Positions 11,899-23,557 of a DNA stretch of 64,000 nt are shown piece by piece. A program made the translations under genes and the position numbers. The DNA lies in the NCBI GenBank assembly GCA_030762935.1, contig CM060895.1, forward strand, positions 28,820,501 through 28,884,500, read 5' to 3'. This DNA comes from Hymenopus coronatus (Eukaryota > Arthropoda > Insecta > Mantodea > Hymenopodidae). The notes beneath the pieces are model-generated. The model did no database searches and had not been told where the DNA came from. It worked only from the letters and a program-made list of their open reading frames with translations. How positions within the stretch are numbered: position 1 is the stretch's first letter; the number at the start of each line of letters is the position of its first letter.

Positions 11899-12612
11899 AT
11901 GGAGAAAACTGAGTTTTGTGCTGTTATCAAACATTTCAATTTGATGCATTGGACTGCTGCACAAATCCAAACAGTATTGGATGATTCATACAGACTCTGC
12001 AGCATCATTGAAGATCATTTACTTTTTGATAAATGGATTTAAATGTGGTCAGACAAGCACAGAAGAAGAAGTGTGCTACAGCCATCCAATTTGAGGTCAC
12101 CACATACAAAACCATTGAGAAAATAAAACTTGTGAGATTGCTGAGACTGTAGGCATTTCAATTGAGCAATTGCACAATATCCTGCATGGAAAATTGGCCA
12201 TAATTGGTGGGTGCTATAATTGCTCACAGACTATCAAACAACATTTCAAAACACTGTATAGTGATGTTTAATGAGAATCTGTAAAATGTTTTGCACTGAT
12301 TTGTATGTCACTGTTGATGAAACCTGCACCATCATTACACACCAGAGTCAAAAAAGCAGTCACAACAATGGAGAAAGGCTGGTAAAAGTGCACTGAAGAA
12401 GGCAAAGACCATGTTGTCTGCTGATAAGGTGACAGCCACTGATTTATGGAATTCCCAAGGAATAATCCTCATAGATTACACGGTAAAAGGAGAACCATAT
12501 TGGATTCTATTATGCATCATTGTTTGATTATTTGAAATAGGTGTTAGGTGAAATAGGACCAAGGTTGGCATACAACAAAGTGCTCTTTCATCAGGAAAAT
12601 GCACCATAGTCT
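11899..12612 (+). mobile_element. mariner transposase relic, 3'-truncated
   Basis: The + strand reads MEKTEFCAVIKHFNLMHWTA at 11899 (the usual start of an irritans/mauritiana-type mariner transposase). A damaged linker and 'VDETCTIITHQSQ' (first catalytic Asp kept) follow, then YYASLFDYLK-like and VLFHQENAP (second Asp changed to Glu). It stops abruptly at about 12612, where Gypsy sequence begins. Several stops and frameshifts are present, and neither terminal repeat is seen. Confidence 0.75.
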
Positions 12613-14560
12613 CAGCCGGTAGTACCATTGTCGGAGCTTGTTGATGGTTCAGTTGGGTCCCAAATGTCCTTCCAAAGTTCCTGCATGCACTTCCTCCAGC
12701 ACTTTCACGACCTTACTCCAAGGGAGGAACAACTGCTCTCTCTGGGTCTCTCCATCAAGTGACTCCCACACTCTGAACAGCACCCATTCTTGATCTTCAA
12801 TTAAACCTCATGGGACCATTAGAACTTGTACACAGTGCTCCATGGTGATGTTCGGCAAACTTGGTTTATGCTTGCCCCCCATTTCTCCTAGCAGAGCCGA
12901 CCGCAAGTCTGCTTCTGCCAACTGCTCCCTCTTCAACCCTGTGATATCCCTTCCAACTGCAGATAGCACTGAAATAACATGGACAGCTGCAGCATGCTCC
13001 TTCTCTTCAACCTTAGTGCAGTGGTCGCACTCCTCTGGACAGGGTCATCTGGACATGGCATCCACATTGGTGTGGCTCCTTCCTTTCCGATGTCTGATGT
13101 AAAGTTGTACTCTTGCAGCCAGTCTGGTCTTCCAGGTTCTTAAAACTTAACAGCCAGGTGCGGACAGAGTGGTCAGTTCTCAGGCAGAATAGCTGACCAT
13201 ACAGGTACTTTTTTCTTTTTTTTTAGTTAAACGTCCTTTAACCTGATTGGTCATATTGGACGGTGAATGAAATTGGTGAAATGATGCTCAAAAGATCTCG
13301 GGGTTCATGGAGCTTAAAGTTACTCAACATTTGTCTTCTCAGGATAAATGAAAACCCGAAAAAAAAACCTTATCCAGGTAACTCACCCTAAGCGAGATTT
13401 GAACTCACGACCTTTTGAATGTGAGGCAGACACGCTACCACCACACTACCCAGGCGGGCTGACAGGTACTTTTGGAAGTGCTCCAGCACCTTTACTACTG
13501 TCAGGGGCTCTTGCCAGGTAACATAGTAGTTCTTTTTTGCTAGGGTGAGTGTCGTGCTGTAGTAGGAAATTACTTGCTCCTGGCCATCCTTGACCTGTGA
13601 TAGGACATCACCAATGCGGTGTTGCTGGCATTGGTATTCACAATAAAGTCGCTACCAGGTTCTGGACATCCCAAAATATGCAGGGCGCTGACTTTAGCAC
13701 TTGGAATGCGCTCTCTGTATTTTCTGACCACATGTAAGGCGGTGCTCTTCTAGCAGATGGATGAGAGGTTTTGCGATGTTAGAGAAACCTCTGATGAACC
13801 AGCAATAGTAGCTTCATAGGCCCAGGAAACTTTGCAGTTCTCATTTGTCTTTTTGTCAAAGCCAATCTCTCATCTCCCTAGCCTTCTCCGGATCTGTGGC
13901 TACTCCAAATGGTGAGACTAAGTGGCCCAGAGTAGTTCACTTTCTTGCAGAATATTTGGCACATCTTCACGCTCAACCTCAAGTTAGTTGCCTGTAGTCT
14001 TTGCAGTACCTTGGTCAGGATCTTGAGATGCTCTTTTAAGTTACTACCCACGACATTGATGACATCCAAATATAGCATGCAGGTGTCGTAGGTCAAGGCC
14101 TCTCATAACTGATTGTGCATGGCGCTAGAAGGTGGCTGGTGCATTGCAGCGGCCAAGGGCATAAAGTCCTTGGCCAGTCTAAAATCGGTCTTCTCATTGT
14201 CTCTGGGATCTATGGCCACTTGCCATATCCCAATTTCAAGTCCAAAATGATGTCAATCTGTGGTGAGGTAAATCAGTCCTTTTTGGTGATCGTATTCAGC
14301 TTCCTGCAGTCCACGGAGAAGCATAACTCACTGTTCTTCCTTTTTCACCAAGACTGTCGCACTTTTCAATGATTCTCCTGGATTTTATGTCCTCTAGCCT
14401 GTCCTGTACCTCTGCTTGCTTTGCTGTGGAACACAACTTGATTGGTTGCTGGATACTTCAGGCATTTTTGCTATCGATTTTTATGGAGTGTTCAGTCAGT
14501 GCACCATAATCGCTGTTCCCTTCCCTGAAAATAGACTGCTACTGGCTGAATAGATGCATT
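12613..14560 (-). mobile_element. Ty3/Gypsy-type retroelement pol relic
   Basis: The minus strand carries, in order, RT (14560-13790), RNase H/connection (13790-12840) and the start of the integrase zinc region (about 12840-12620). Recognisable blocks are WQVAIDPRDNEKT, the active-site region as YLDVINVVGSNLKEHLKIL (usual YLDD; second Asp lost), AKKNYYVTWQEPLTVVK and EVHAGTLEGHLG. No LTR, gag or protease is seen, and frames are broken many times. A tRNA-SINE interrupts it at 13213-13461. It is an old partial copy of an arthropod Gypsy element. Confidence 0.8.
13213..13461 (-). mobile_element. tRNA-derived SINE, type 2, with target duplication
   Basis: On the minus strand the element begins with a tRNA-like head: GCCCGCCTGGGTAGTGTGG with an A-box TGGTGGTAGCGTG, then the B-box region GGTCGTGAGTTCAAATC. 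A tRNA-unrelated body and a T/A-rich tail follow. The 12-bp sequence acaggtactttt flanks it on both sides (13201-13212 and 13462-13473). It is inserted in the Gypsy relic and so is younger than that relic. Confidence 0.88.
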
Positions 14561-14599
14561 CAATTGCAATACTCACATACTAAGGTGAATGTCAGAATG

Positions 14600-15105
14600 G
14601 TCACATTCACAGACAGCACTGTCACAATGTTAATAACCCGATGTAATAGCTTATTCATCTCATGCACTGAGTCTAATGTAATTTTCAACCAAATGCTTCA
14701 GTAGATTTTGTGGTAATGAAAGATTTTGCTCATCTGCATAATACTAGAAAGTTAAATGTCAGAATTAAAATAACCAGGATACTGCATTTATAGGAATAAA
14801 ATGATTTTCTTGTGCACCATGATTATTTTTTTTTCAATCACTAATTCTACAAATTGAGTTGTGGAAAATCAGAAAATCTGTATTTAATTTGAACAATTTA
14901 GCAGTTGATGAATTTGTAAGTCCATGTCTTAACAGCCTTTTGAAAGTTACTGAAACTTACTTCTCCTTTCACTTGGATACTCTTTTGCATTCACTTTTCA
15001 ATGAAAGCCCCAGATCTTAGGTTCTGTACATTTGAGCTCATTATGAAAAGCAATTATATTAAACAAAGGATCAATGTAAACATTACATGCCTCGTAGATG
15101 TTTAA
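14600..15105 (-). mobile_element. hAT-family relic (copy 1)
   Basis: The sequence around 'cactgagtctaatgtaattt' to 'caatgaaagccccagatc' matches by eye the middle of the hAT element at 41653-42993, including the degraded hAT transposase C-terminal region. No ends are preserved. Confidence 0.65.
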
Positions 15106-15547
15106 CAGGTACAAAAATATTTGCGTCAGCCATGTACTTAATTAGTTCCCTTACACGATTCCTAATGTCATAGCCCCAGTAAGAATGCTTGTAATCAATT
15201 ATTGTATTAAAAAGTTTAAATATTTAATTACAGATGTAATGGCCTTTGAGTGAATATTCCATATTGTAATATTGGCCTGCAGGAGATTAAATTCCTTTTC
15301 AGTAAGCAATGCAGTGTACTTGCATGACTTGTCGAGGAGGGAGGGGAAAGAAAAAAGGAACTATGAAATGCTGCCAAGTCAGAAATAAACAAGTGCTTTC
15401 TTAGTTGTTTTTTTCCTGGGTAGGACAATGCTGGAAAAATGTGAGTCACTTGAATTTAGTATCCTGTCTGGGTAATCTATGGTTCAAATTCTGGCAATGA
15501 CATTACATTTTTCAGTTTAGCTCTATCTTTCCAAACAAACAATTGTT
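15106..15547. other. unassigned stretch
   Basis: No recognisable coding or repeat structure was found apart from short purine runs near 15330-15360. Confidence 0.35.
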
Positions 15548-16340
15548 ACTTTCTCTATACGTACTATGTACATAGTGTATAGAGAAGGTATTACACTCCA
15601 CCAAAAATTTGATACCGAGATTTTGCCAGAAATGTATGATTTAGGGTCACCTATATCCAAAAAATGCATTTTCAGAAAAAGGTCTGTGTGTGCGTGTGGG
15701 GGTGTGGGTGTGTGTGTGTGTGTGAACTAGATAACTCAAAAATGAAAAGTCAGTGAAATACCAAACTTGGTATTTAAGTTTTAGTATCTTCCAGGGATGG
15801 AACTCAAAGATTCTGAGAAAAATCCCCCCACCCCCAACTACCCTTTACATGGAATATTTTTTGAAAATTTTGATTTTCTTCAAAATGGCTCTAACGATTA
15901 TGATTAAAATATCATAATAAAGATATTTACCTGACAAATAAAATGTATATCTTGAATTTTCTGGGAACAGCCTCTGAAAACCACTTTATTCTGGATGAAT
16001 TTTACGGAATTTTGCATAACTGCCCAAACCTTAAGAGATGACAAAAGCTTACCACACAAAAAGTGTAGAGCACGTTAAAACACACAATTCATGTTATATA
16101 CGTTTCTTTTTTTTTTTTTTTTGAGATATTCCTTGTATTAGGTTTCAGCTTTGAAAAACTTACTTTTCTCATACAGGGATTTGTCAAATCCTGTCCACAC
16201 AAACAAAGGAACTTCAGTCACATAGCAACCAGGTTTTGACTATCTCTTTAACCTATGGTACTGCCTTATTTCACTCCTACTTACACGGAAGCAAGTAATA
16301 AGACTATTTGTGCTAATTTTTTCTTGGATAGCATGAAATA

Positions 16341-17670
16341 CGAGGTATGTCCAGAAAGTAAGTTCCATTTCAATTTATCTCCGCTGCAGCGCTGCGATCG
16401 CAGTTCCGCACATGCGCGGTAGACGCTCTGTATCAAGGAGAAGAAACTGCGCCATTTTGAGATCGCTGTCAGCCACATTCACTTTGTTGTGCTTGTTTAC
16501 AATGTCGGTGTTGATTGAAAATCCCGCCGCTTGTGAAATCAGATCTTTGATTCGTTTTCTGAATGCTAGTAAAGTGAAACCAATTGAAATTTATCGGCAA
16601 ATTTGCGAAGTTTACGGACAAAATGCGATGAGTGATTCAATGGTGAGAAGATGGGTCCGACAGTTCAATGAAGGATGTAGTGAAGTGCACGATGAAGAAC
16701 GAAGTGGGCGTCCATCTTTGGTTACAGAAAAACTCGTTTACGCGAATGATGACAAGATCCAGGAAAACTGCGACTTTAAAATTAGTGCTCTCGCTATGGA
16801 ATTTCCCCAAAGCTCACGATCACTAATTCATGTAATTGTTACCGAAAAACTGAAATTTCGTAAACTTTGCTCACGTTGGGTACCAAAGATTCTTTATGAG
16901 CAACACAAAACAAAACGGATGGGTAGTGCACTTCAGTTTTTAACCCGTTATGATGAAGATGGCGAAGAATTTCAGACACAGATAGTCACAGGAGATGAGA
17001 CTTGAGTTTCTTACAACACCCGTGAAAGTAAGCGGCAATCAATGGAAAGGAGGCACACTTCATCCCCAGCAAAGGTTAAGTCGAAACATATCTTGACACC
17101 TTGAAAAATGATGTGCACAGTGTTCTGCAACTGGAAAGGCATCTTACTCATTGATTTCTTACCGCGTGGTCAAACAGTCAAAGCAGATGTTTATTGTGAG
17201 ACACTTAGGAAATTGCGCCGCGCAATACAGAATAAGCGCCGAGGATTGCTGTCAAAAGGTGTTGCTTTTCTTCACAACAACGAACGACCACACACTGCAA
17301 ATGTGACGAAAAACCTCTTACAGGGATTTGGCTGGGACGTGTTTGACCATCCTCCGTACAGCCCTGACCTCGCTCCTAGCGACTTTCATCTGTTCTTACA
17401 TCGCAAGTCTTTCCTTGGCAGTCAACACTTCAACAATGACGAAGAGCTGAAAGAAAATGTTTCCAGCTTTTTGAAGACACAGGCGGCAAACTTCTATGAA
17501 GAAGGTATACAAAAACTTGTGCCATGCTATGACAAATGCCTGAAAAATTTCGTCAGGTATGTAAAAAAGTAGTTTAAGACTTGTAGAATTACGTGCAATA
17601 AATAATTATTCTGTACTGTACACAATTTAATTTTATTACCAAACGGAACTTACTCTCTGGACATACTTCG
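16341..17670 (+). mobile_element. mariner DNA transposon, full length, inactive
   Basis: The terminal inverted repeats begin CGAGGTATGTCCAGAAAG and are mirrored at the right end. They are flanked by TA at 16339-16340 and 17671-17672. The length is 1330 bp. The element has inserted in element X copy A. The transposase inside is collinear in one frame and damaged only by point changes. Confidence 0.93.
16502..17572 (+). pseudogene. mariner transposase with two in-frame stops
   Basis: Start chosen at MSVLIENPAACEIR, the usual mariner N-terminus. HTH region residues 1-110 are followed by CSRWVPK, IVTGDET and YSPDLAPSDFHLF, near the normal length of about 350 residues. All parts lie in one frame. 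Two TGA stops interrupt it: one at 17003-17005 directly after VTGDET, where Trp is expected, and one at 17102-17104, where Arg is expected. The second catalytic Asp is Asn (LHNNERPHTA), so repair of the stops alone would not imply activity. Confidence 0.9.
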
Positions 17671-17752
17671 TAAATAGAAGCATAAGCTTCTTAACAATAC
17701 TTTGTTGCAGAGCTGCAGAGAAAGTCATGTGAATGGAACACATCAAATTTTT

Positions 17753-18840
17753 TTTATTGTCTTTAACCATATAAAATCTAATTCAATTGGTGTGCGTAGC
17801 AGTAAATAAAAATTGTGAAGAGCAAAGCTGTTTTACAGTATGCTGTACATCCTTTTGTTAGCCTCCCATTACCAAGTAACATCATAGGTTTGACTCATCT
17901 GGTTTTTCTCTATCTTCTGCTCTTCCAAAACATTATGAATAATAACTGCACTACTTTTATCACTTGAGATGTGTAGAAACCTCTAAAGCTTTCTTCAATC
18001 CTGTGTTAAACACAGTATCTGCTCGAAAATTGTGCTTAGTTGACTCTTGCAATACATGCTTAAGGATCTTGGCTTGAATTTAAATAAAAGAACTCTTTTG
18101 AACTTCTAATTTAATTTTGTCCTTAACAACAGAAACTATGAAGGTTATAAAAATGACAAAAGAAGTTTGAATCTCTGAAGCGGATTGTAAAATATGGTCA
18201 TGTATAAATTTTGAGTAACCAAATTTAAAAGTAGAAATTTAAAATTTAAATTACACCTGTTATTGGATTTAACATTTTCTTAGTGATCACATAAAGGTAA
18301 TTCTTATTTGCAACATATGTGATAGTTTGATTTATACATCTGAGTATCTAATTATTATTTAATGCTCCTTGTTCATTATGTTTTACTGACAAGCATGCAA
18401 TTGCTTAAAAACACATGTCAGTCTATCTTCCTATAAGCTGAAATTTCTCTTTATTTAAAAGAGAATTGTTGATGTTTGATTAGATTTTAATGAATTCAAA
18501 TTAGATATGCCTTTTGTGAAGCAGTATAAATATTTTTTTCACTGAATTTCAAGCAAATGTAGCATTGCATTTTTTTGTTTCAAAACTACCTGCAGGCCAA
18601 AAGAATCTGTCACACTGTGAAGATTGAAATTGGCATATTTGCTTTTTAATATTTCATTTTTGAATAGGCCATTTTACTATCAACTCATTTCATTCATCTT
18701 AAGTATAATCTGATAAGGGCTTTAGTAATAAGATGTTTAGAAATCTAATGTTTCAGGTATATTTATCATTCATATGAAATAACACACTTCTTAAAGAAAT
18801 GTATGAGAAACATTAACACTATTGCTGTGTGGTACACTAC
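17753..18840. other. unassigned region upstream of FASN
   Basis: AT-rich DNA without a recognisable ORF or transposon end. It could include intron or promoter sequence of FASN, but no promoter motif can be argued. Confidence 0.35.
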
Positions 18841-19325
18841 TTATTGTAATGAAATAAATAACACACTTTGAATTTATCTACTACAATTTTATTTGCAATG
18901 AAGCAATGGACAATATTTCAATTTATTTGCATTGAAGCAATTGACACTCTGGTGTCTGAACCATGCCATGATGGCTAAACCTAGCAGATACAAGGTTGGT
19001 ATGTCAGTGGTTTGCAGAAATGAGAGGGGCAGGCAGCTGGTTGGTGAAAGGTTTGTTGAGAGACCATAATAGCCATATTACATGCAAACAGTGAAATGAT
19101 GACACATTCCAAGCTGCTATTATTTAATGGTATGAATTGACTAGTAAATCTTGTATTTGTTTGTTTAGGTCATTATACCTGGCCAGCACAACAATTGAGC
19201 TGTAGAAAATTATTATCCTGTGTAAAAGTTATTAAAAAACAAAATATGTAGATATAAAACATAAACACACAAAAGCGCAGAATGCTCAGCATACAAACAT
19301 CCCCTAAAATGATGCCCCAGGAAAA
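18841..19325 (-). mobile_element. hAT-family relic (copy 2)
   Basis: It aligns by eye with the right part of the hAT element at 41653-42993: 'ctacaattttattt', 'cagtggtttgcagaaatgag', 'taaatcttgtatttg', 'cacacaaaagcg' and the end 'catcccctaaaatgatgcccc'. The end lacks the final hAT terminal bases in intact form. It lies 640 bp upstream of the first coding FASN exon. Confidence 0.65.
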
Positions 19326-19964
19326 CATAAAGTTTAGAGGTTCTTGTATTACTTAATGTGTTGCATGACTATGTGGATGTGTCCATCAAATAAACGGGTG
19401 TAAACTCTTGTATTTAAGGTGCATCTGTACTTTTTATCATGAATGAAATATAAAACTGCTTTTAACTGGAGTTAAAACTATATATTAAAATATCAGTTAA
19501 AATTATTTTTTGCCATTTTCTCTTAATGTCCATGATAATATTTTCAGTATAATTGGTTCAAAATTTAGGTAAATATTTGTTCATTATAAATGTAATGTTA
19601 AACAAAAATTATTTTGGCATTATAACAGTATTTAGGGAAGTGACATTTGCAGTACACTTAGGTATGAAGAGATTTAAAAAGTTTCAGTAAATTTAGGAGA
19701 TAGCAGTTTTTGCTATTTCATGAAAACTGTTTTTATTAGGCACTTAATGCTTTTTGATTTGATACTTCTATACAATCCACTTTCAGTTCATTAACTATTC
19801 TATGTTTCCTTTGTATTGATACTGAGCTGTACTGTATTCATTATGACTTTTTAGAATATAATTTCCAGAGTTCTGTTATTATCACATTTTCATTTTGTAC
19901 ACATTTTGCTCTTTTCTCATAGTAAATTGATTGTTTTTTTGTTTTTTTTTTCTCTCCTACACAG
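19326..19964. other. probable 3' end of the FASN 5'-UTR intron
   Basis: This stretch ends in a long pyrimidine tract and tctctcctacacag at 19951-19964, a strong 3' splice acceptor. I therefore infer that it belongs to an intron separating an upstream untranslated exon (outside the window or unrecognised) from the first coding exon. Confidence 0.6.
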
Positions 19965-20192
19965 ATTGAAACATGGCTTCTCAACAGAAAATTACTGATA
20001 TAGCTACTTCGGAGGAAGTTCCTGAGTGCTTGAAGGCAGGAATGCAACTTGCTAAAGCACCTCCAGGAGAAGAAGTAGTAATTTCTGGCCTCTCTGGTGC
20101 TTTCCCTGAATCTGCAAATGTTTATGAATTCCAAGAAAATCTTTTCAATAAGGTGGACTTGATTAATGATGATACTCGTCGCTGGAAAATAA
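19965..20192 (+). CDS. FASN: Fatty acid synthase, first coding exon
   Basis: This exon carries the start of an insect-type multifunctional fatty acid synthase, the cytosolic enzyme that builds palmitate from acetyl- and malonyl-CoA. The ATG is at 19973 in a good context (gaaacATGG), 8 bases after the acceptor. Residues 1-73 are encoded. A short variable leader is followed by the beta-ketoacyl synthase start, with [15 protein letters not shown] and [17 protein letters not shown]. The donor is aataa|gttagt, phase 1. The next coding exon is 26.3 kb away. It may be one of several FASN paralogues, because insect genomes often have more than one. Confidence 0.92.
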
Positions 20193-20454
20193 GTTAGTAT
20201 AAATGCAGGAGCTAATTATCATTGTTGTAAACTTACTACTTGATTTTGTCATTTGTAATAACATCTTATGAGGTAGGGTTGACCGGTAGACACCTTAACA
20301 CATTTTTATTTTTGTAATTTTTGGTATGATAGTTACGTTCTGCATATTAGAGCATAAAATAATTTGGAATATAACCTATGCATTGCGTATATAATGCTGA
20401 TATATAACTATAAAGTTAAGTGTGTTTCACACGTTTATTGTCATTGCTACTATG

Positions 20455-20520
20455 TGTCGGTGTTGCCCCTGTATGCGGGGCAACACCGACACCCTTGCTG
20501 GGCAATACCGACATTGCCTA
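20455..20520. promoter_or_regulatory. left subterminal repeat cluster of the pogo-like element
   Basis: Three close copies of a 'gcaacaccgacac / gcaataccgacat' motif are present, two of them as part of a hairpin-forming pair (gttgcccctgtatgcggggcaac). Similar motifs recur near the right end (22680-22755, 23075-23100). They are candidate transposase binding sites. Confidence 0.5.
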
Positions 20521-20661
20521 AAGCTTGAGAAATGAGCTGTTTAGAGTTGAACATAAAGTTTGTTTTATTAACACAACATCAAGTAATGCATTATACAAAG
20601 AATAGGAACAATATAAATAACTGAGCTGATTTGTGGTTTAAAATGTAAACATCTCAAATTC

Positions 20662-22640
20662 TCAAAGAGGAAAAATCTCATTCTTAGCAGTATCAGATCC
20701 ACTACATTCAGCATGGGCCCACCTGCCACAAGACACACATCTAAACCACAGCTCTGTTGCACCAAACTCACCACAAACTGAGCACACCTCTGAATCGTTT
20801 GCAAACAGATCAACATTGTCATCTGAATCACTATCGTCACATAACTCAGCTTCATCTACATCTTCTTCAGAAGATTCTTCAAAAGATATTTGTCTGCGGC
20901 ATGTTTTTTTCAGTTTCTTAGGTTTTAAAGTTGAATTTTTTTCACCCCTATTGGTTTCTTCGTTTTTTCCAATCTCGACCTTTTTGGAGTTCTTTTCTTT
21001 TTTAATTCTCTTAAGTTTGTTTGATGAGGCTATCTTTGAGTTTTCTAATAGCTTCTCTAGTCTCAACTTCGCTTTTGCATCTTTTTGCATCTTTTTCTTC
21101 TTTGTTTCTTCCAATGCAGCTTTCATAGGAGTAGCAGTCAAAATTACTGAGTGTTGTTTTTTTGTTACCATTTGATTTGTGTTGACTTTGCTTTTCTGTT
21201 GATTGCAGAGGGGATATAGATTGAAGTTTTTCTTTAAACTTTTCAGCGCTAGGACCACATTCATCTGCGATTGTTGGCTTACAATTTCCAGAGTTGAGAC
21301 TTTTCTCAGTAGTTTCTTTAGAAGTGACGTGTGCAGAAGGCTGTGAGGTTTCAACATTCAGGCCTAGAGACTCCCGAATGTCAGCATTGCTACTAATGTC
21401 ACCAATTTCGTCAGTTATAATTTCCTGATCGATGATGATTGGAGGCTGAATCTGCCCTTCAGGAATAAAATCTTCTTTAGCAAATTTATCAGGGTTTAGT
21501 GGAAGAATTCCTGCCTTTCTGAACCTGGAAACTCCTTTCTCCATTGTAGCTACTTTCATGTAAGCTACATTAAAAATTGACGCTATATAATAGACGGTTA
21601 TCCTTTGGAACCGGTTAGCCTTTAAAAACCTGTCACACTCTGTGTTAAATGCCTTCTTAAGAGGCCCAGATCCAGAGGTTGCAGCCTATGTGATATGTGT
21701 GGTGGTATGGAAACGACATGTATGTGATTGGCTCTACAGAACTCGTAACTGTCTAATGTGATATGGCAGCCATGATTGTCCATAATCAACAACACTGGGT
21801 CCTCCTCGGTAGGTTTAATATTGTTCTTAAAATGTTTCAGCCAATCATTGAATAATGCTTCATTGGACCAACCATTGTGGGAACACTTATAGACTGGTCC
21901 ACCTCTTTCTAATAGAGGAGACATTCTCTTTCTTGGATAAATGAACATTGGTGGAATGTATGTTCCAGAAGAACTAAAAGCACACACTACAGTAATATTT
22001 TTCCCTCTTTCCCAACTTGTTACAGAGCCCACCTGTCTTTTACCTTTTGCAGCTAGTATTTTGCCTGGTTTTGCACGGTTGATATACCTGTTTCATCCTT
22101 GTTAAACACTCTTGTAGCCAGAAAGGTGTGTTTTTCATATACCTCTACCAAGTTGGAATAAAATAAATCTACTTCTGATTTATTGAACCCAATAACTCTA
22201 TTCACACTTGTTGCTGAGGGCTGCCTTAAGCTGATGGTAGGATTTCTTTTCTTGAATCCTGCAATCCAAGCCTCTCCAGCCATTCGTTTTTCTTTATTAA
22301 AACCGTGTTTTAATTGTAGCTGCTCTGCAAGATCATATGTAAGTCGACGTAGCTCAATCAAAGTGATGTTATAGAACATGTTGGCTAATTGTTTAACATG
22401 GTTAGCCAATACAGCTTCTTGATCAGCAGTGAACACAGATCTTCTCCCTAAGGCTGGTTTTTGTAGTAGAATTGGATTTTAGATGGTCATGAAGGGTGGT
22501 TCTTTAGATATTTAATTCAGCTGCTTTACTTTTTACAGATCTACCACTTTACACTAACTCAATTGCTTTTTTTAAGGGTTTCCTGGCTCCATTTACCCCT
22601 CTCTGTTGTACTCCTTCTCAATCTAACCATCTGAAAGGAA
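20662..22640 (-). pseudogene. pogo-like transposase with C-terminal PHD-type finger
   Basis: Order on the minus strand: a psq/HTH start near 22640 (MVRLRRSTTEGVNGARKP, with early stops), a CENP-B-type HTH (22053-22436, [19 protein letters not shown]), DDE motif 1 FNKDETGI, motif 2 [10 protein letters not shown] and motif 3 [13 protein letters not shown] (21622-22032), then a Lys/Glu-rich linker (21011-21559). It ends in a Cys4-His-Cys cluster (20662-20800; CSVCGEFG, RCVSCGRWAHAECS), which looks like a PHD finger. All three acidic residues are present. Frameshifts near 22040, 21600 and 21150 break it. PHD-like tails are known in some pogo/Jerky-type transposases. Confidence 0.85.
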
Positions 22641-22679
22641 ATAAAAGCCAACCTTTAGACTTTGAGAAACCCATTTGGA

Positions 22680-23117
22680 AATAAAAATGGGTTGGGTAAT
22701 ACCGACACTCTGTCGATATTTCTCCACAGTGAAATGTCGGTATTACCCTGGAAAGACAATATGGTGAACACAAAAATATGGTGCATAAATAGTATGTTAA
22801 ACTCTAACAATATATATACTAAAACGTTCGCAATTATGTGTAATTTGTGGTGGTATATTAGTTATACACATAAACAAAGTGGTTAAAAGCTTACCTCTCT
22901 TTATCTGTAACCCTAAATTTACTTCAAAGTCAGTAGAAATTAACTTTTTTACACCACGTGAAAACTGATGTGCTTCAAGAATAGCAACGCAGTGTGCATT
23001 AATTGTTGCTTTGTCAGCAACGTAGCAGCACTATCCAACTACGACTAGAGTTGAAAACACGGCTACAACACGGGGTGTCGGTATTGTCCAGGGTGTCGAT
23101 TTTCCCCTGGTCTCCCC
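22680..23117. promoter_or_regulatory. right subterminal repeat cluster of the pogo-like element
   Basis: The motif ggtaataccgacac and its inverse gtgtcggtatta occur at 22686-22700, 22736-22752 and 23078-23092. A 'gtcgat' variant precedes the terminal repeat. The arrangement mirrors the left cluster. Confidence 0.5.
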
Positions 23118-23404
23118 TATGTAAACACACAAACACATGTACACAAGTATACATATGTAATGTTACAGACTTCAACTGACAAAACTTTCGGGGATTGCAG
23201 AGGAGCATTAAGTGAACTTATTGATATAGGACACTTATGGTCTTTGAGGTCACAGTTAGTTAGAATAATGAGCCACGCCACTGATAAAACTTCTCTGAGT
23301 TAAGAACAATTTTAATGAAAGGGTGTTTTGGAACAGTGATATGAATTAACAGAATATTTTTGAGTTGGGTTTGTAACACTTAAGTATCACTTACGTATAA
23401 TTTT

Positions 23405-23447
23405 TCCAGACCGGTTTCGATGCCATGTGGGCATCATTGTTGATGGA
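23405..23447 (-). ncRNA. hammerhead-like fold, left arm
   Basis: Minus strand: stem I UCCA/UGGA (4 bp), core UCAACAA (degenerate at positions 4-5), extra U, perfect 6-bp stem II GAUGCC/GGCAUC with 5-base loop, then GAAAC-CG-GUC. The core damage makes activity doubtful. Confidence 0.6.
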
Positions 23448-23514
23448 TTCCAACTGAATTTCCACAGGACCATCACACCTCAACATAGAACACTCAGTGG
23501 AAATTCAGTTGGAA

Positions 23515-23557
23515 TTCATCGACAATGATGCCCACATGGCATCGAAACCAGTCTGGA
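23515..23557 (+). ncRNA. hammerhead-like fold, right arm
   Basis: Plus strand: stem I UUCA/UGGA (4 bp with one wobble), core UCGACAA (U3-A8 pair kept; U4 changed to C), extra U, the same perfect 6-bp stem II, then GAAAC-CA-GUC. It mirrors the left-arm copy. Confidence 0.6.

Larger units (their letters stand above)
15548..17752 (+). repeat. element X copy A, split by a mariner
   Basis: This is a full-length copy. It runs from the terminal palindrome (15550-15586, ttctctatac...gtatagagaa), through the TG-rich tract (15685-15723) and the 'gataactcaaaaatgaaaagt' block, to the 3' end 'gaatggaacacatcaaattttttt' (about 17727-17750). The mariner at 16341-17670 sits inside it, flanked by TA, so the copy is continuous once the mariner is ignored. 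Function unknown. Confidence 0.85.
20276..23117 (-). mobile_element. pogo-like DNA transposon (CENP-B/DDE type)
   Basis: A 2.84-kb element is flanked by TA (20274-20275 and 23118-23119). Its ends are short, similar inverted repeats (left GGGTTGACCGG, right on the other strand GGGGAGACCAGG). A transposase is encoded on the minus strand. Both subterminal regions are rich in an 'aataccgacac' motif in both orientations. It lies only 83 bp inside FASN intron 1. The ends are short and imperfect, so the exact boundaries are an inference. Confidence 0.8.

Noticed and set aside
12613..14560. Endogenous virus with env
   Set aside because: Only RT, RNase H and the integrase start are visible, with no LTR or envelope-like frame; a plain Gypsy relic explains it.
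15548..15590. Element X palindrome as a Helitron 3' hairpin
   Set aside because: No CTRR end follows on the expected side and no TC start with an A/T host site is consistent between copies; kept as a possibility only.
19841..20134. Antisense ORF over FASN exon 1
   Set aside because: It is a shadow of the coding exon on the other strand.
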